A DNA stretch of 64,000 bases from Pardosa pseudoannulata. Taxonomy: Eukaryota > Arthropoda > Arachnida > Araneae > Lycosidae. The notes under the pieces are model-generated. The model was not told the DNA's origin, did not search any database, and was given only the letters and a program-made list of their open reading frames with translations. Positions 51,757 through 62,520 of this stretch are shown here, piece by piece. Position numbers and translations under genes: made by a program. Within the stretch, counting starts at the first letter, position 1, and each line of letters starts with the position of its first letter. The DNA lies in assembly GCA_032207245.1 (NCBI GenBank), contig CM063506.1, forward strand, positions 40,302,342-40,366,341, in the 5' to 3' direction.

Positions 51757-52324
51757 CCCATATTAGACCATATCAACTAAATATTTCTGAAAGCTATTAA
51801 AACTTTCTTATCATATAATATGGATAACTAAGCATATTAAAAATAATCAAAATTGAAAAAAAATTTTTGTTAAAGAAATTAGCTGACCTATAAAAAGGAC
51901 AACTCCAATGCACTACTAAATATAACAAAATATCACTTTAAGATTTCATTAAACTTGTCTAATATTAGGACATTGTTTATACTTACAAAATACACCGGAA
52001 AAATATTTTTTCAATATTTTGTCTTTATTATTAGCTCTAAATTAAATCAGTATGAAACCACCACAATGATTGTAAAAATTATAATAATAATAAATATGAA
52101 TTAAAGATTATAAAATGACAATCTTTAAAGGTTGCATAAAATATAATTTTAAACAGAATCAATTAATTTGATTCTCATTTTTTTTTTGTTTCTATACTAA
52201 AGTGAGTTTTTATTAATATTATCTGGTACAAAATAAAATATCTCAAAAAATAATTAAAAACTTGAATTCATTTTAAATTGTGGTTTTATGCTGTCCTTTA
52301 TAGGACAGCTGTCCAATAAATGGG
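51757..52324. mobile_element. TTAA-flanked MITE PB3 (568 bp)
   Basis: TTAA at 51753-51756 and 52325-52328. Ends CCCATATTAGACC and, read inward from the right, CCCATTTATTGGAC are similar but imperfect. Subterminal GTCCTTTATAGGACAGC motifs lie near the right end and a related one near 51888. The same site in copy C reads ACTTAAAA without the insert. piggyBac-type by target site. Confidence 0.82.
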
Positions 52325-52884
52325 TTAAAACGACTAGATATTTATACTCCATGAAATAGACTCCTAGAATTTTATAAAAAAGAATTTGTTGTTAATACCG
52401 GTGATAAAATTTTCATTGCAACAAAAAATAATCGATAATTAATTTTAAAATTATCACATATGTACCTAATCTATTATTTAAGCCAAATATATAAGAAAAT
52501 TATTTAGGTAATATCTAAGTTCAGTGATAAAACGTAGGAAAACAATGCAGACGATATTTAAATAATTTAAACTGATTAAATGAGATAGTTAAAGGAATGA
52601 CGTCATAATGCCAGAAAAAAATTATTTTTTCCTACTTATTATGAGATAAATTGATTAAATTTTCACCATGGCGAATAATAGAAACCCACCCGAAAAGGGG
52701 GAAGGGGGATTTTTACGTTTTAAATATAAAAGATAGCTTTGAATTTTTCTAACCCTAACTCATTAAGAATCCAATATGGATGCCCCTAACATAAGATCCA
52801 AGCTTCATAAAATTCAGAAGAAAATAATATCTTTAGAATAATGGGATTAAAAAATAAACAAATTCTGTTAACAGAATCTATATA

Positions 52885-54120
52885 GGGATTAGTACAATTT
52901 TTAATTTTCCAGAATTGTAAGGTACCCTATGAAGCAGGTAAAAAATGGTTTGTTTTTTAGCTGATAATTATATGGTACACGCTCAATAATTTGTTTATCT
53001 TCATACCCCGATAAAGTCTCCAGATACTGTGAATGCAGTCAGAATCACATTGAATTCATTTAATCAAAATGTGGGGTTATGTATAAAAACCAAACACGCA
53101 AACGAACAAACTTCTTAATTACAAATATATAAATGTAACTTAAAAGTTAGATATTTATTTACTCTGTAAAATAGACTCCTAGACTTTTTAAAAGAGAATT
53201 TTGTTGTTAATAAAAAAATGATAAAAAATTCATTGCAAAAAATAATCGATGATCAATTTAAAATTATCACATATGTACCTAATCTTATTTAATACAAATA
53301 AATAAGAAAATTAATTTACGTAATTTAAGTTCAGTGATATGTAGGAAAATGATGCCGACGATATTAAATAATTTAAAAAACAGATTAACCCTCCGAGATG
53401 AACGCACGATTAAAAAAGTCTCCAAAAATACGCTAAAGGTTTATAGTGTCAATGGCCAAAGCATTCTATGATTTTTTACTTCACCCTTTGTAGACTAGAA
53501 TGGAATAAGGGAAACCCACCCTCGTTACTGTCCCTTTACTTCCGGTTATAAATAGATATATAAATAGATATTATAGATTGTTAATTTTTAATACACATAA
53601 AGCTCGTTAAGTCTCGAAGATCATCCATAAGAAATAATGGATTCTAAAAGTACAAATAAAAATATTCTTTAAGAAAATTATTTATATTTTTTACGAAAGT
53701 TATCCAAGATATTTAAGTGGTGAAATTAGAGATACATCTATTACCGCTAACGAAATACTTCGAAATAGAGATTTACAAAGCCATGAAAAGCTATCATCGT
53801 CTTTGTGCCTCAGGGAGTAGGGGTGAATTCCTCAATAAATGTCAGTCAAAAAGGGATGCAATTTCTAAACAATCGACCTGACCCTCCTACCTCAAACACT
53901 GGCAGAAATGTACATTAGATCAATTTTCGGAACGTTTTTGGAGGTCGAAAATTGTACGTGACAACCGCTTAAGACATCATCGGTTTGGCGGAATTGTACG
54001 TGCGAACCGCTTAGAGGGGTAAAAGTTAATGGTTAAGATGACGTCATAATGCTAGAAAAAATGCATCAAAACATTTTTATATTTATTATGTGATAAAATT
54101 TATCGCCTCTCATTGAGAAA
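52885..54120 (+). repeat. Repeat Z, copy C, with one transposon insertion
   Basis: Shares GGATTAGTACAATTTTTAAT, GAATGCAGTCAGAATCACAT, AGACTCCTAGA-TTTT, ATTATCACATATGTACCTAAT and ATGACGTCATAATGC with copy B. It is interrupted by the TTAA element at 53389-54025, which copy B lacks. Confidence 0.9.
53389..54025. mobile_element. TTAA-flanked element PB4 (637 bp)
   Basis: TTAA at 53385-53388 and 54026-54029. Left end is CCCTCCGAGATGAACGCACG. The right end, read inward, includes CCCCTCTAAGCGGTTCGCACG a few bases in, so the inverted ends are partial. A nearby internal repeat, ATTGTACGTG-AACCGCTTA, occurs twice at the right. No coding sequence recognised. Copy B gives the empty site (GATTAAATGAGATAGTTAAA). 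Confidence 0.72.
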
Positions 54121-54883
54121 AAAATTGAAATAATGGTATTAGAGATAGTCCTTAAGATAGAGATATTTCCTCGTAATTCCTTAATATATTTATTGAATAT
54201 AAATTATAAAAAATAATCATCCATTTTTATCTAGAGTGCGCGATGTTTAAAATATCTCAAAAAATAATCTCCTATTAAAAGCTTTGTATTTTCCTAAAAT
54301 CTATGATTTCAATGCAATTATCCAAAATTTTACAAGATAATTCGAATATCTTGTGGAGTCAGTGTTACGTGAAAAACATGTTAATTTTAAAAAAATCTAA
54401 AAAATTTTAAATGGAATCTTCCTTTTTATCAGATGAAAGACACATATATAAAAGTAAAACCAAACCGGGTAATACACGCTCTAATGCTAACATTTAACTT
54501 TCTCTATAGAGAAAAAGATGAAAACTTAGTTGAAAAAGAAAGCATTACATAAACGTGTGCATAATGGCAGAAATTGTCATCCAACGTACAGCATAATCCT
54601 GTCGCGTATTCCTTTTGAGGATACCGTCTGACACACCCTTCCCAGGCCGTGGGTTCGAACACGGATTATACGTGCAGAAAACCTTGCGTAGTAATAAGAT
54701 ATGCTTGAGATGGACTCACGTTTCGTAACAACAGATGAATCAGCATTTTATCATATATGGAGTTGGCTGAAATCCTTGAGGTGCGATGAGACACAAACAC
54801 TACTGATCGAATTTCGAGACGTAATTTATATGCAGAAAAACGAACAGCTTGTAAACATCAAAACATATATTTTTTAAAATTAA
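54121..54883. other. Unique sequence
   Basis: GTGGGTTCGAACACGG at about 54648 resembles a polymerase III B box, perhaps a decayed SINE. No A box or tail found. Confidence 0.35.
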
Positions 54884-56400
54884 TATCAATATGTGTGTGT
54901 GTGTAATATATCAAAGTTACTCCCTCTCAAATAGGTATCTAAATTCTCGTTTTTTCTCTTGTAATTTTTAATACCTAATTTCTTTTCTATGTGTGTGTGT
55001 GTGTGCGTGTCTAATATATCAAAATTATTACCACTAAAATAGATATCTTAAATTCTCCTTTTTTCTCTTATAATTTTTAATACCTAATTTCTCTTGTGTG
55101 TGTGTATGTGCGTGTGTAATATATCAAAACTGTTACCTAAAATAGATATCTTAAATTCTCCTTTTTTTCTCTTATAATTTTTAATACCAAATTTCGCTTA
55201 TGTGTTTGAAATATATCAAGATTATTACCCCTAAAATAGATATCTTAAATTCTCCTTTTTCCCTTACAATTTTTAATACCCAATTTCTCTTATGTGTGTG
55301 TTTGCGTGTGAAATATATCAATAATATTACCCCTAAAATAGATATCTTAAATTCTCATTTTTCCCTTTAAATTTTTAATATCTAATTTCCCTTACGTGTG
55401 TGTGCGTGTGTAATATATCAAAATTATTACCACTAAAATAGATATCTTAAATTTCAATTAATACCCAATTTATCTTATGTATGTGTGTGTATAATATTTA
55501 ACAATTATTACCCCTAAAATAGGTATCTTAAATTCTCCTTTACTCCCTTATAATTTTTAATACCCAATTTCTCTTATGTGTGTGTTTGCGTGTGAAATAT
55601 ATCAATATTATTACCCCTAAAATAGATATCTTAAATTCTCCTTTTTTCCCTTGAAATTTTTAATACCTAATTTCCCTTATGTGTGTGTGCGTGTGTAATA
55701 TATCAAAATTATTACCACTAAAATAGATATCTTAAATTTTCCTTTTTTCACTTAATACCCAATTTTTAATACCCAATTTCTCTTATGTATGTGTGTGTGT
55801 GTAATATTTAAAAATTATTACCCCTAAAATAGGTATCTTAAATTCTCCTTTTCTCCCTTATAATTTTTAATACCCAATTTCTCTTATGTGTGTGTTTGCG
55901 TGTGAAATATATCAATATTATTACCCTTAAAATAGATATCTTAAATTCTCCTTATTCCCTTTAAATTTTTAATACTAATTTCCCTTATGTGTGTGTGCGT
56001 GTGTAATGTATCAAATTTATTACCCATAAAATAGGTATCTTAAATTCTCCTTTTTTCCCTTATAATTTTTAATACCCAATTTCTCTTATGTGTGTGTTTG
56101 CGTGTGTAATATATCAATATTATTACCCATAAATAAATACCTTAATTTCTGCTTTTTCCCTTATAATATTTTATACCAAATTTTTCTTGTGTGTGTGTGT
56201 GCGTGTGCAATATATAAAAATTATTACCCCTAAAATAGATAACTTATATTCTCCTTTTTTCCCTTAAAACTTTAATACCTAATTTCCCTTATGTGTGTGT
56301 GCGTATATCAAAATTCTAACCCAAAAAATAGATATCTTAAATTCTCCTTTTTTCCCTTATAATTTTAATACCATATTTCCCTTATTTTTAATACCTAATT
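54884..56400. repeat. GT-rich minisatellite, unit about 100 bp, about 15 copies
   Basis: Units carry TATGTGTGTGTGCGTGTG, AATATATCAAAATTATTACC, CTAAAATAGATATCTTAAA and TTATAATTTTTAATACC, with length differences of about 20 bp. Confidence 0.95.
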
Positions 56401-56439
56401 TCCCAATCATAAAATGCTAAATAAAGCAGTGTTCTCCGA

Positions 56440-56740
56440 CTCAAATTCTTTTTTACCCATCTCTCAAAACTAACGCTAGAATAGATGCTAATTTTCAGTC
56501 GATATTTTTCAACTGTCTCAGGAAAATGGTTTTCGCTTCTGCGATAATTAAATTGCTTTCCCTGTGATTTTCGAGCTAACATAAATGATCAAGGTTTACT
56601 CTTGTCTACCAAAATTGCTGATCCATCTTAAGTCTGGTGGGAACAAAATCACAAGACTCGTTCGCTGTGGGACCGACCTCAGTGACAAATGAGTATATTC
56701 TTGAAGCATTCTATTCAGAGTTGTAGCACTGTAAACTCGG
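56440..56740 (+). repeat. Dispersed repeat Y, copy 2
   Basis: Diverged match to 5925-6250. Confidence 0.6.
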
Positions 56741-56929
56741 TCGGTAGATCAATACGTTTTTGATGGTCAGTAAATGCTAACTTCCACATTGCTGAACTCG
56801 TTTTCTGATCGCTGCATTGCTGCAACTTGACGAAAAGTTATTTTTGCCCAGCAATCCCAGGCAAATTAAATAAGAGGGGTCCATTTCCAGTGTAATCGGG
56901 GAAAAGTATTTTACCTAGTTATTTATATA

Positions 56930-58148
56930 CACTGTCTACCAATAAGTATTTGGACACCTGTGATAGAAAAGAAAAACTAACTTTATTCAAAATCAGTAGT
57001 TGGTAGAGCCTCCATGAGAGGCAATTACAGCGTGAACCCTCCGGGGCATACTTTCCACAAGTCTTTGTATTACAGCTAGTGGTATTGTCTTCCACTCGGC
57101 TTGGAGTAGACATACAAGTTCCTTCACCGATTTTGGAAGGGTAGTGCACCCCTTAATTCGGCTATCCAACTCGTCCCAGAGGTTCTCGATAGGATTCAGG
57201 TCTGGGCTCTGGGCATATCAGTCCATTCGATGAACTCCATTGGCACCATACCAAGCCTTGATTAGCCACGAAACATGACAACTGCCATTGTCGTCCTGAA
57301 AGTAACAGGGCTCCAACCCATAAAACTGCCACAACGTTGGAAGCACATTATCATCCAAAATAGTGCAGTAGGCATCGGCATTTGAGCTTATCATGAATGG
57401 GGACCAAGGGTCCCAGTCCATACCAGGAAAAACACCCCAGACCATAATTCCACCTCCGCTGAACTTGACTGTTGGTACAATGCATTCTGGCAGGAAACGT
57501 TCTCCAGGCAGACGCCAGACCCAGACCCTGACATCCGAACAGTAAAGGGTGAACCTAGATTCGTCGCTCCAAAGAACCCGTTTCCACTGATCTATGGTCC
57601 AATTTCGATGTGCTTTGCACCACATTAACCGAGCAGCGCGGTTGGACTTTGTGATCAAAGGCTTATGGGCAGCAGCACGACCATGAAAACCAAGCAGATG
57701 TGCTTCCTTACGGATGGTATTCATTGAAACAATACTCCCGGATGCCTGTTGAAACTCCTCGTGGATGAGGGTCATAGGTTGGGTGTGGTTCTTCCGAATT
57801 TCTCTGGACAACACTCGTCGGTCTCTATCTCAAAGTTTCATTGGTCTGCCGACTCGGGGCACATTCCGACAATTACCGCTCACCTTCCACTTCTTAATCA
57901 CATAGGCCACTGTCGATTTAGGGTACTTCAGATAGCTAGATATGTCCCTTAAGGATCGGCCACATTTGTGATACCCGATAATTATACCTTTCTCGAAATC
58001 AGAGAGCTCCGAACTGCGCGGCATCTTGCATGCGACTAATGCCGATGCTGTTTCCTACACTATATATACTAGCAGAGGCCGTGACGTACCTCAGGGCCGC
58101 AGATATCGTCATTTGCATGGGTGTCCAAATACTTATTGGTAGACAGTG
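56930..58148 (-). mobile_element. Tc1-like element Tc-A (1219 bp), full length
   Basis: Perfect 29-bp inverted ends (56930-56958 and 58120-58148) start CACTGTCTACCAATAAGTA. The flanking dinucleotides are TA on both sides (56928-56929 and 58149-58150). The length and the single transposase frame on the minus strand match a complete Tc1-type element. Only the two stop codons in the gene prevent activity as far as the sequence shows. Confidence 0.96.
56993..58024 (-). pseudogene. Tc1-like DD34E transposase, two nonsense codons
   Basis: A 343-codon frame, normal length for Tc1 transposases, from ATG at 58024 to TGA at 56993-56995. The enzyme excises the element and inserts it at TA sites. Residues 1-64 hold the first helix-turn-helix (Leu-Ser-Asp-Phe-Glu-Lys-Gly ... 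Ser-Thr-Val-Ala-Tyr-Val-Ile-Lys-Lys-Trp) and the GRP-type linker. TGA stops at codon 65 (57830-57832) and at codon 269 (57218-57220, where Trp is expected before Pro/Tyr-Ala-Gln-Ser-Pro-Asp). Catalytic residues: Asp154 in Ser-Asp-Glu-Ser-Arg-Phe, Asp245 in Gln-Asp-Asp-Asn, and Glu280 in Asn-Pro-Ile-Glu-Asn-Leu-Trp, a spacing of 34. There is no frameshift. The start lies 96 bp inside the right inverted repeat. A recently lost copy. Confidence 0.95.
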
Positions 58149-58159
58149 TATATGTGTAT

Positions 58160-59383
58160 GAAATGGGTGTTTTAGCCCCACCAGAAATGAAAAATGGTTT
58201 CCACGCTATAAAGAATGCAGTCGTTTTGCCCTACATTTTGCAATGAACTCGCCTGGATGACGTGGAAAGCACGTGATCAGGTGAAAGTCGTATTTAACTG
58301 CTGCTGAACATTTACTTCTGTGTGTAATGGAAAAGGCTGCGGACCTAAGCGATTTTGATAGAGGGTAGATAGTAATGGCTCGAAGGCTCGGAACAAGCAT
58401 TTCTGAAACTGCTCAACTCGTGAATTGTTCGCGATCTACAGTTGTTAATACTTATGCAAAGTGGATGAATGACGGTGAAACCAGCAGTAGACGACATGGT
58501 GTGGGACTTCCACACGCTATCAAAGAAAAAGGTCGTCGGAGACTGTCTCGCATGGTGAAGCAAAATCGGAGCCAGACAACCCAATACAATGCAAGGCCAA
58601 ATAGAATAGTATCGGGGCACACTGTTGAATGGCCACTATTGCATATAAGGCTAAGCAGCAAACGTCCCTCTCGTATGCCTATGCTGACCAATCGTCATCG
58701 CCATCTGTGCCTACGCTGAGCCCTGGAACATCGCAACTGGTCCATGGATCAGTGGGAGAAATTTGCCGGGTCAGATGAATCCCGGCTTGTCCTTCATCAC
58801 GCCGATGGCTGTGTCAGGATAAGCCATCTTCCAGGCGAACAGTTGCTCTCTCAATGGTGCAGTATGTCATACACAGGCCGGTGGTGGGGGTATTATTCTT
58901 TGGAAGGCGTTCTCTTGGACGTCTCTGGGACCCGTGGTTGTGGTAGAGCAGACCATGAATGCTACAGGGTATCTGAACATCATTGCGGACCAGTTGCACC
59001 CTTACATGGCCTCTGTTTTTCCATCTGGAAATGGAATGTTCCAACAGGACAACGCCCCTTGTCACAAGGCTAAAATTGTGTTGAAGTGGTTCCAGGAACA
59101 TGATGCTGAATTCCAGTTAATGTCTTGGCCACCTAACTCACCGGATCTCAATCCAATAGAACACATTTGGGATTCATGGGACGGCAGCTCAGAGTTCAAA
59201 GACCATCCATTCGCAATATCTCGGATTTGCGTAACCGTTGCTTAAGCATTTGGTACAATCTGTCTCCGGCCATCTACCAAGGACTTGTGGCACCCATGCC
59301 AGGATGGGTTGAAGCTGTATTGCGCACCAAACATGGGCCAACTCGTTACTGACAGGTGGTCATAATGTTTTGGCTCTTGAGTG
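58160..59383 (+). mobile_element. Tc1-superfamily element Tc-B, decayed
   Basis: The right end is visible: CACTCAAGAGCCAAAACATT read inward from 59383, followed by TA. The matching left end is not clear. A weak candidate lies at about 58165-58195, directly beside element Tc-A. The transposase runs on the plus strand, divergent from that of Tc-A. Confidence 0.75.
58327..59352 (+). pseudogene. Tc1-superfamily transposase, apparently DD36E, multiply broken
   Basis: ATG at 58327 starts Met-Glu-Lys-Ala-Ala-Asp-Leu-Ser-Asp-Phe-Asp-Arg-Gly, followed by TAG at 58366. The frame resumes at 58375 with the helix-turn-helix (Ser-Arg-Ser-Thr-Val-Val-Asn-Thr-Tyr-Ala-Lys-Trp). TGA at 58717-58719 falls where Trp is expected. 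The first catalytic Asp is in Ser-Asp-Glu-Ser-Arg-Leu. A frameshift at about 58870-58900 leads to Gln-Gln-Asp-Asn-Ala-Pro-Cys-His (second Asp) and Ser-Pro-Asp-Leu-Asn-Pro-Ile-Glu-His-Ile-Trp (Glu). Thirty-six residues separate Asp and Glu, not the 34 of classical Tc1. A second frameshift at about 59165-59180 precedes the C-terminus, which ends Gly-Pro-Thr-Arg-Tyr-TGA (59350-59352). Dead copy. Confidence 0.9.
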
Positions 59384-59385
59384 TA

Positions 59386-60124
59386 AGTACAAATTTTTAT
59401 GAGTTATCACTATAATTTATTTATGTTCATTAGCGAGAATGAAAATGCACCCTCGATATCGGATATTACCAGTGAAAATAATTATATTGGTTTGAAATCA
59501 TCCCAACATTAGGAACTGTATTTATATTAGATTTACGAAACCAGTCAAAATGACTAGTTTTGCAATTGCAATTGAGTGTATATTTAAATTGCTAGTAAAT
59601 CTAGTGTTAAAGGGTAGTGACATTAATAAGTTTCAGAACTGCTGCTCTAGACGCTAAAGCCAAAAAGGTAAATATTGTTTCGGAAGATTCTAGAACCGGA
59701 ACTGAATAGTTGAATAAATTTACATAGCAATTTTAGTTAGCAGATGTAAAGGAATACCAATTAAATTAAAATTTTCCTTGAGCAATTCATTCGGGATTCA
59801 TATCGACAGCCTTGAGATTTCAAAACAAAGATTTCACCGATGAGGCAGAATTGTTCAATCGTTTTCCACTTATGTGTGTCAACATTATTTAATTTGCTTG
59901 TATGAAATACAATTTCGATAAAATGCAGCAATATATTTTAATAATTTATTTTTGTTACTCATATCACTAGTATAGGAAAGGCTCCAATAGCATCATATCA
60001 CAATAACCATCGCAACCACATCGCAATATGCGACTAGACCATGGCTAAAGGTAATATGCAATTTCATTTGAGAGTGGAACCACGAGTGTTGAAGATTAAA
60101 AAAACAAGAAGGGGTGTGTTTTTC
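59386..60124. other. Unique sequence with two small repeat remnants
   Basis: At 59520-59610 a block with TAGATTTACGAAACC and, 60 bp on, AGTAAATCTAGTGTTAA resembles the ends of PB2 (CACTAGATTTACGG), so it may be a tiny decayed relative. At about 59778-59835, AGCAATTCAT-CGGGATTCAT and GATTTCAAAACAAA match part of the 284-bp LINE-end unit at 62875-64000. Confidence 0.5.
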
Positions 60125-60343
60125 GTTTGATGAGCACTGCTAGGGTGAAAGAAGGAGTGTTGCTCAAGTGGTGGGTCAAGTTTAGAAGCAGGGAGTAGCA
60201 GAATATCCACTAGCCTTGACCTACCACTTCCAGAGGTATCGTTTGAGAACTTGTAGAACATAGCGACCAAGCATTTATTTGTTGTTATTAATGTTGACCA
60301 GTTGCAAACAATGAACATGGCGGATCTTTGACTGCTCGAGCCT
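60125..60343 (-). mobile_element. SINE-B fragment, reverse, at the LINE boundary
   Basis: On the minus strand: GCTCGAGCAGTCAAAGATCC, the CCATGTTCATTG block, GAGAACTT-AAACGATACC and the AGGTCAAGGCTAGTGG region match SINE-B, with an internal substitution. It ends where LINE coding sequence begins. Confidence 0.7.
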
Positions 60344-61411
60344 CTATTATGAAAATGGGAGAGCGAGAATGGTTTCAGCTTTTCTAGTTCAAAGACCTCC
60401 TGTTTACATTTTTGTAAAGAAAAAAAAAGAAGTCTGCACCCTGACCCTGAAATCCAGTTTCTTGGTAATAAGATCATAATTGTGAATGAGGGGAAATTTC
60501 TCATCATAATCTTTGACAAAAGGCTCACTTTTGCACCCCATATCTCAACTTTACGGAAGAATTGCGAAAGAAAGCTCAACATTCTAAAGTCTTTTCGAAG
60601 AACTACTGGGGAACTGATCGGGCATCCCTAATTAAGATATGCAATGCACTCATCCGCTCAAAACTGGAGTACGGATATCCTGTGTATGAGTCAGTACGTG
60701 TTTCTGTTCTAAAAAAGCTGAATACCATTCACCATTCTGCTCTTCGATTGTGCTCAGGGGCTTTTCAGAACATCTCCTATAGAAAGTCTCTATGTTGACT
60801 GCTGTGAGGCTCTTCTTGAATTTCGTCTTCAGGTATTGTGTGTGTCTACAGTACTACTTCAGAACAGCATCATATGTCAATCATCCCTTTCATCAGCATA
60901 CTCTCAATCCTTACCTCTCATAGCTCTATGATGCTAGACCCTCTTGTGTTCTGCCCTTTCAGGAAAGAATAAAAGGAATTTTAAGCGATCTTAACTTTGA
61001 TAATATTGATACTATTCCTATAGATATTAGAATACATCCTTGGTACACTCCTAATTTTATTATTATAAACCCTTTTAAATCATTTGAAAAAAGGTCAACT
61101 CTAATAACATATATCAACAAATATTTGAAGATTACAAACAATATTTTACAACTTAGACCCCTGTTTTTACCGATGGCTCCAAATTCACGAACTTGATTAG
61201 CTGTGCATACAGTATAGAAGGAAAGATTAACAGCTATAGACTACATTCTAAACTCTCCATCTTTTCTGCTGAAGCCTTTGCTAACTTGAAGGCTTTTACA
61301 GGAAATGATACATCACAATAGTAAAAATTTTATTATCTATACTGACTCTCAAAGTGTTTTAAATTCATTACTGTCGTAATAATCCTATCATTTTCAAAAT
61401 TCTCACTTTAA

Positions 61412-61980
61412 CCCCTTCCGGTAAAATGATGAGTCTAGCTCGTCATTAGTTTTTCCTTCCATACCGCACAATGACGAGCTACACTCGTCATGCGATTAAA
61501 GTTACTGTTAAATATGATAATTAATTTAGTTTAAAATTTCTAGTGTACTGAATTTGACAACACTTTTATCACTTGTGAAAATCACAAGTCACTATTGCAT
61601 ATTGTTTACTTAGAATTTCTTGGTACAAGTCATTGCCAAATTAATGAGTCAGAATAAAAGAAAACCTACTAAGAAATGTCGTGTGTGTTACAAGAATCAA
61701 ATTAAAAGTGAGACTACTTGGCGGTGTAAACAATTAATAATTCCTTTGCACTTTGTTTTGAAAAGTACCACTAGCTTGAAGACTATTATCTGTATACCTT
61801 ATTAATGTTTTGCTTTGATATTTTCTTAATTTTACTGTTTCTGATATTATTTAACACTATGTAAAAAGTGGATTTTAATTAAGAATATGTAAGAATTGTA
61901 AAATGAAACAAGTTTTTTAAATAAAAATTAAATGGTTATTTCATGCACAGTTTTTCATTATTAAATCATACCGGAAGGGG
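61412..61980 (+). mobile_element. piggyBac-type MITE PB1, copy 3 (569 bp), inside the LINE
   Basis: TTAA at 61408-61411 and 61981-61984. Ends are CCCCTTCCGGTA and TACCGGAAGGGG. It separates the third and fourth catalytic blocks of the LINE RNase H, so it inserted after the LINE. Confidence 0.95.
61620..61805 (+). pseudogene. PB1 residual transposase C-terminus, copy 3
   Basis: The 61-codon frame is as in copies 1 and 2, differing at single residues (Ile for Arg after Gln-Leu). It keeps Lys-Lys-Cys-Arg-Val-Cys and Trp-Arg-Cys-Lys. Confidence 0.7.
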
Positions 61981-62520
61981 TTAATAACCAATCTTAAATC
62001 CATGGGAATCTCGTTAATTTTTAGCTGAGTTCCCTCTCATGTTAGCATCAAAGGAAATGAACTTGTGGATACAGCTGCCAAGTCTGCAGAAAACTATCTT
62101 AACACTGGCCTTCCTTATCCTGACTTGAAAATTTACATCAAAGATTTACTAACTCTAAATGGCAGAATTCTTGGGTTAACACATTGTCAAATAAATTGCG
62201 AGATTTAAAAGAAAAAATTTCTAAGTGGCCTCAACTACCTTCTAGAAGATATGACGTGATAATCACTCTTCTACGGGTGGATCACTGCCGACTCACATAT
62301 GCCCATCTCTTGCTTGGTGAGGCGCCTCCACAGTGTGCGTATTGTAAGACTACTTAAACAGTACATATCTTACATATCTTAACTTCTTGTAGATGTTTTA
62401 AATCTCTGTACATAAAATTCTTTGGAAATTCGTCACCTAATCTTAATTCAATTATTGGGGAAATGCTACATCCAGGCTTATTCCCTTTTCTTCGCTGTAC
62501 TGGCTTGTTTATCGAAATCT

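Larger units (their letters stand above)
51152..52690 (+). repeat. Repeat Z, copy B, with two transposon insertions
   Basis: It matches copy C (52885-54120) in three segments: 51180-51365, 51690-51756 and 52325-52680. The gaps are the hAT element at 51366-51681 and the TTAA element at 51757-52324, both absent from copy C. The copy starts with AAACTAGCATATAGCCCGTC, including the 16-bp palindrome CCCGTCATATGACGGG (51168-51183). Confidence 0.9.
60345..62520 (+). pseudogene. LINE (I/Jockey superfamily) fragment: RT end, RNase H and Cys-rich tail
   Basis: Remnant of the polyprotein that copies the element's RNA into DNA at the target. From 60352 the frame reads Lys-Trp-Glu-Ser-Glu-Asn-Gly-Phe and Lys-Thr-x-Cys-Leu-His-Phe-Cys, then Phe-Asp-Lys-Arg-Leu-Thr-Phe-Ala-Pro-His (region after the polymerase active site), then, after a frameshift at about 60600, Leu-Ile-Arg-Ser-Lys-Leu-Glu-Tyr-Gly. 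RNase H follows: Phe-Thr-Asp-Gly-Ser-Lys (61168-61185), Ser-Ala-Glu-Ala-Phe-Ala, Ile-Tyr-Thr-Asp-Ser-Gln and, beyond the inserted MITE, Asn-Glu-Leu-Val-Asp-Thr-Ala-Ala-Lys. All four acidic residues are still present. The tail has Val-Asp-His-Cys-Arg-Leu-Thr and Gln-Cys-Ala-Tyr-Cys. Multiple stops and frameshifts are present. The endonuclease and the polymerase YxDD core are missing at the 5' side. Confidence 0.9.

Noticed and set aside
54640..54690. SINE head (B-box-like GTGGGTTCGAACACGG)
   Set aside because: No A box at the right distance, no tail and no match to SINE-A or SINE-B.
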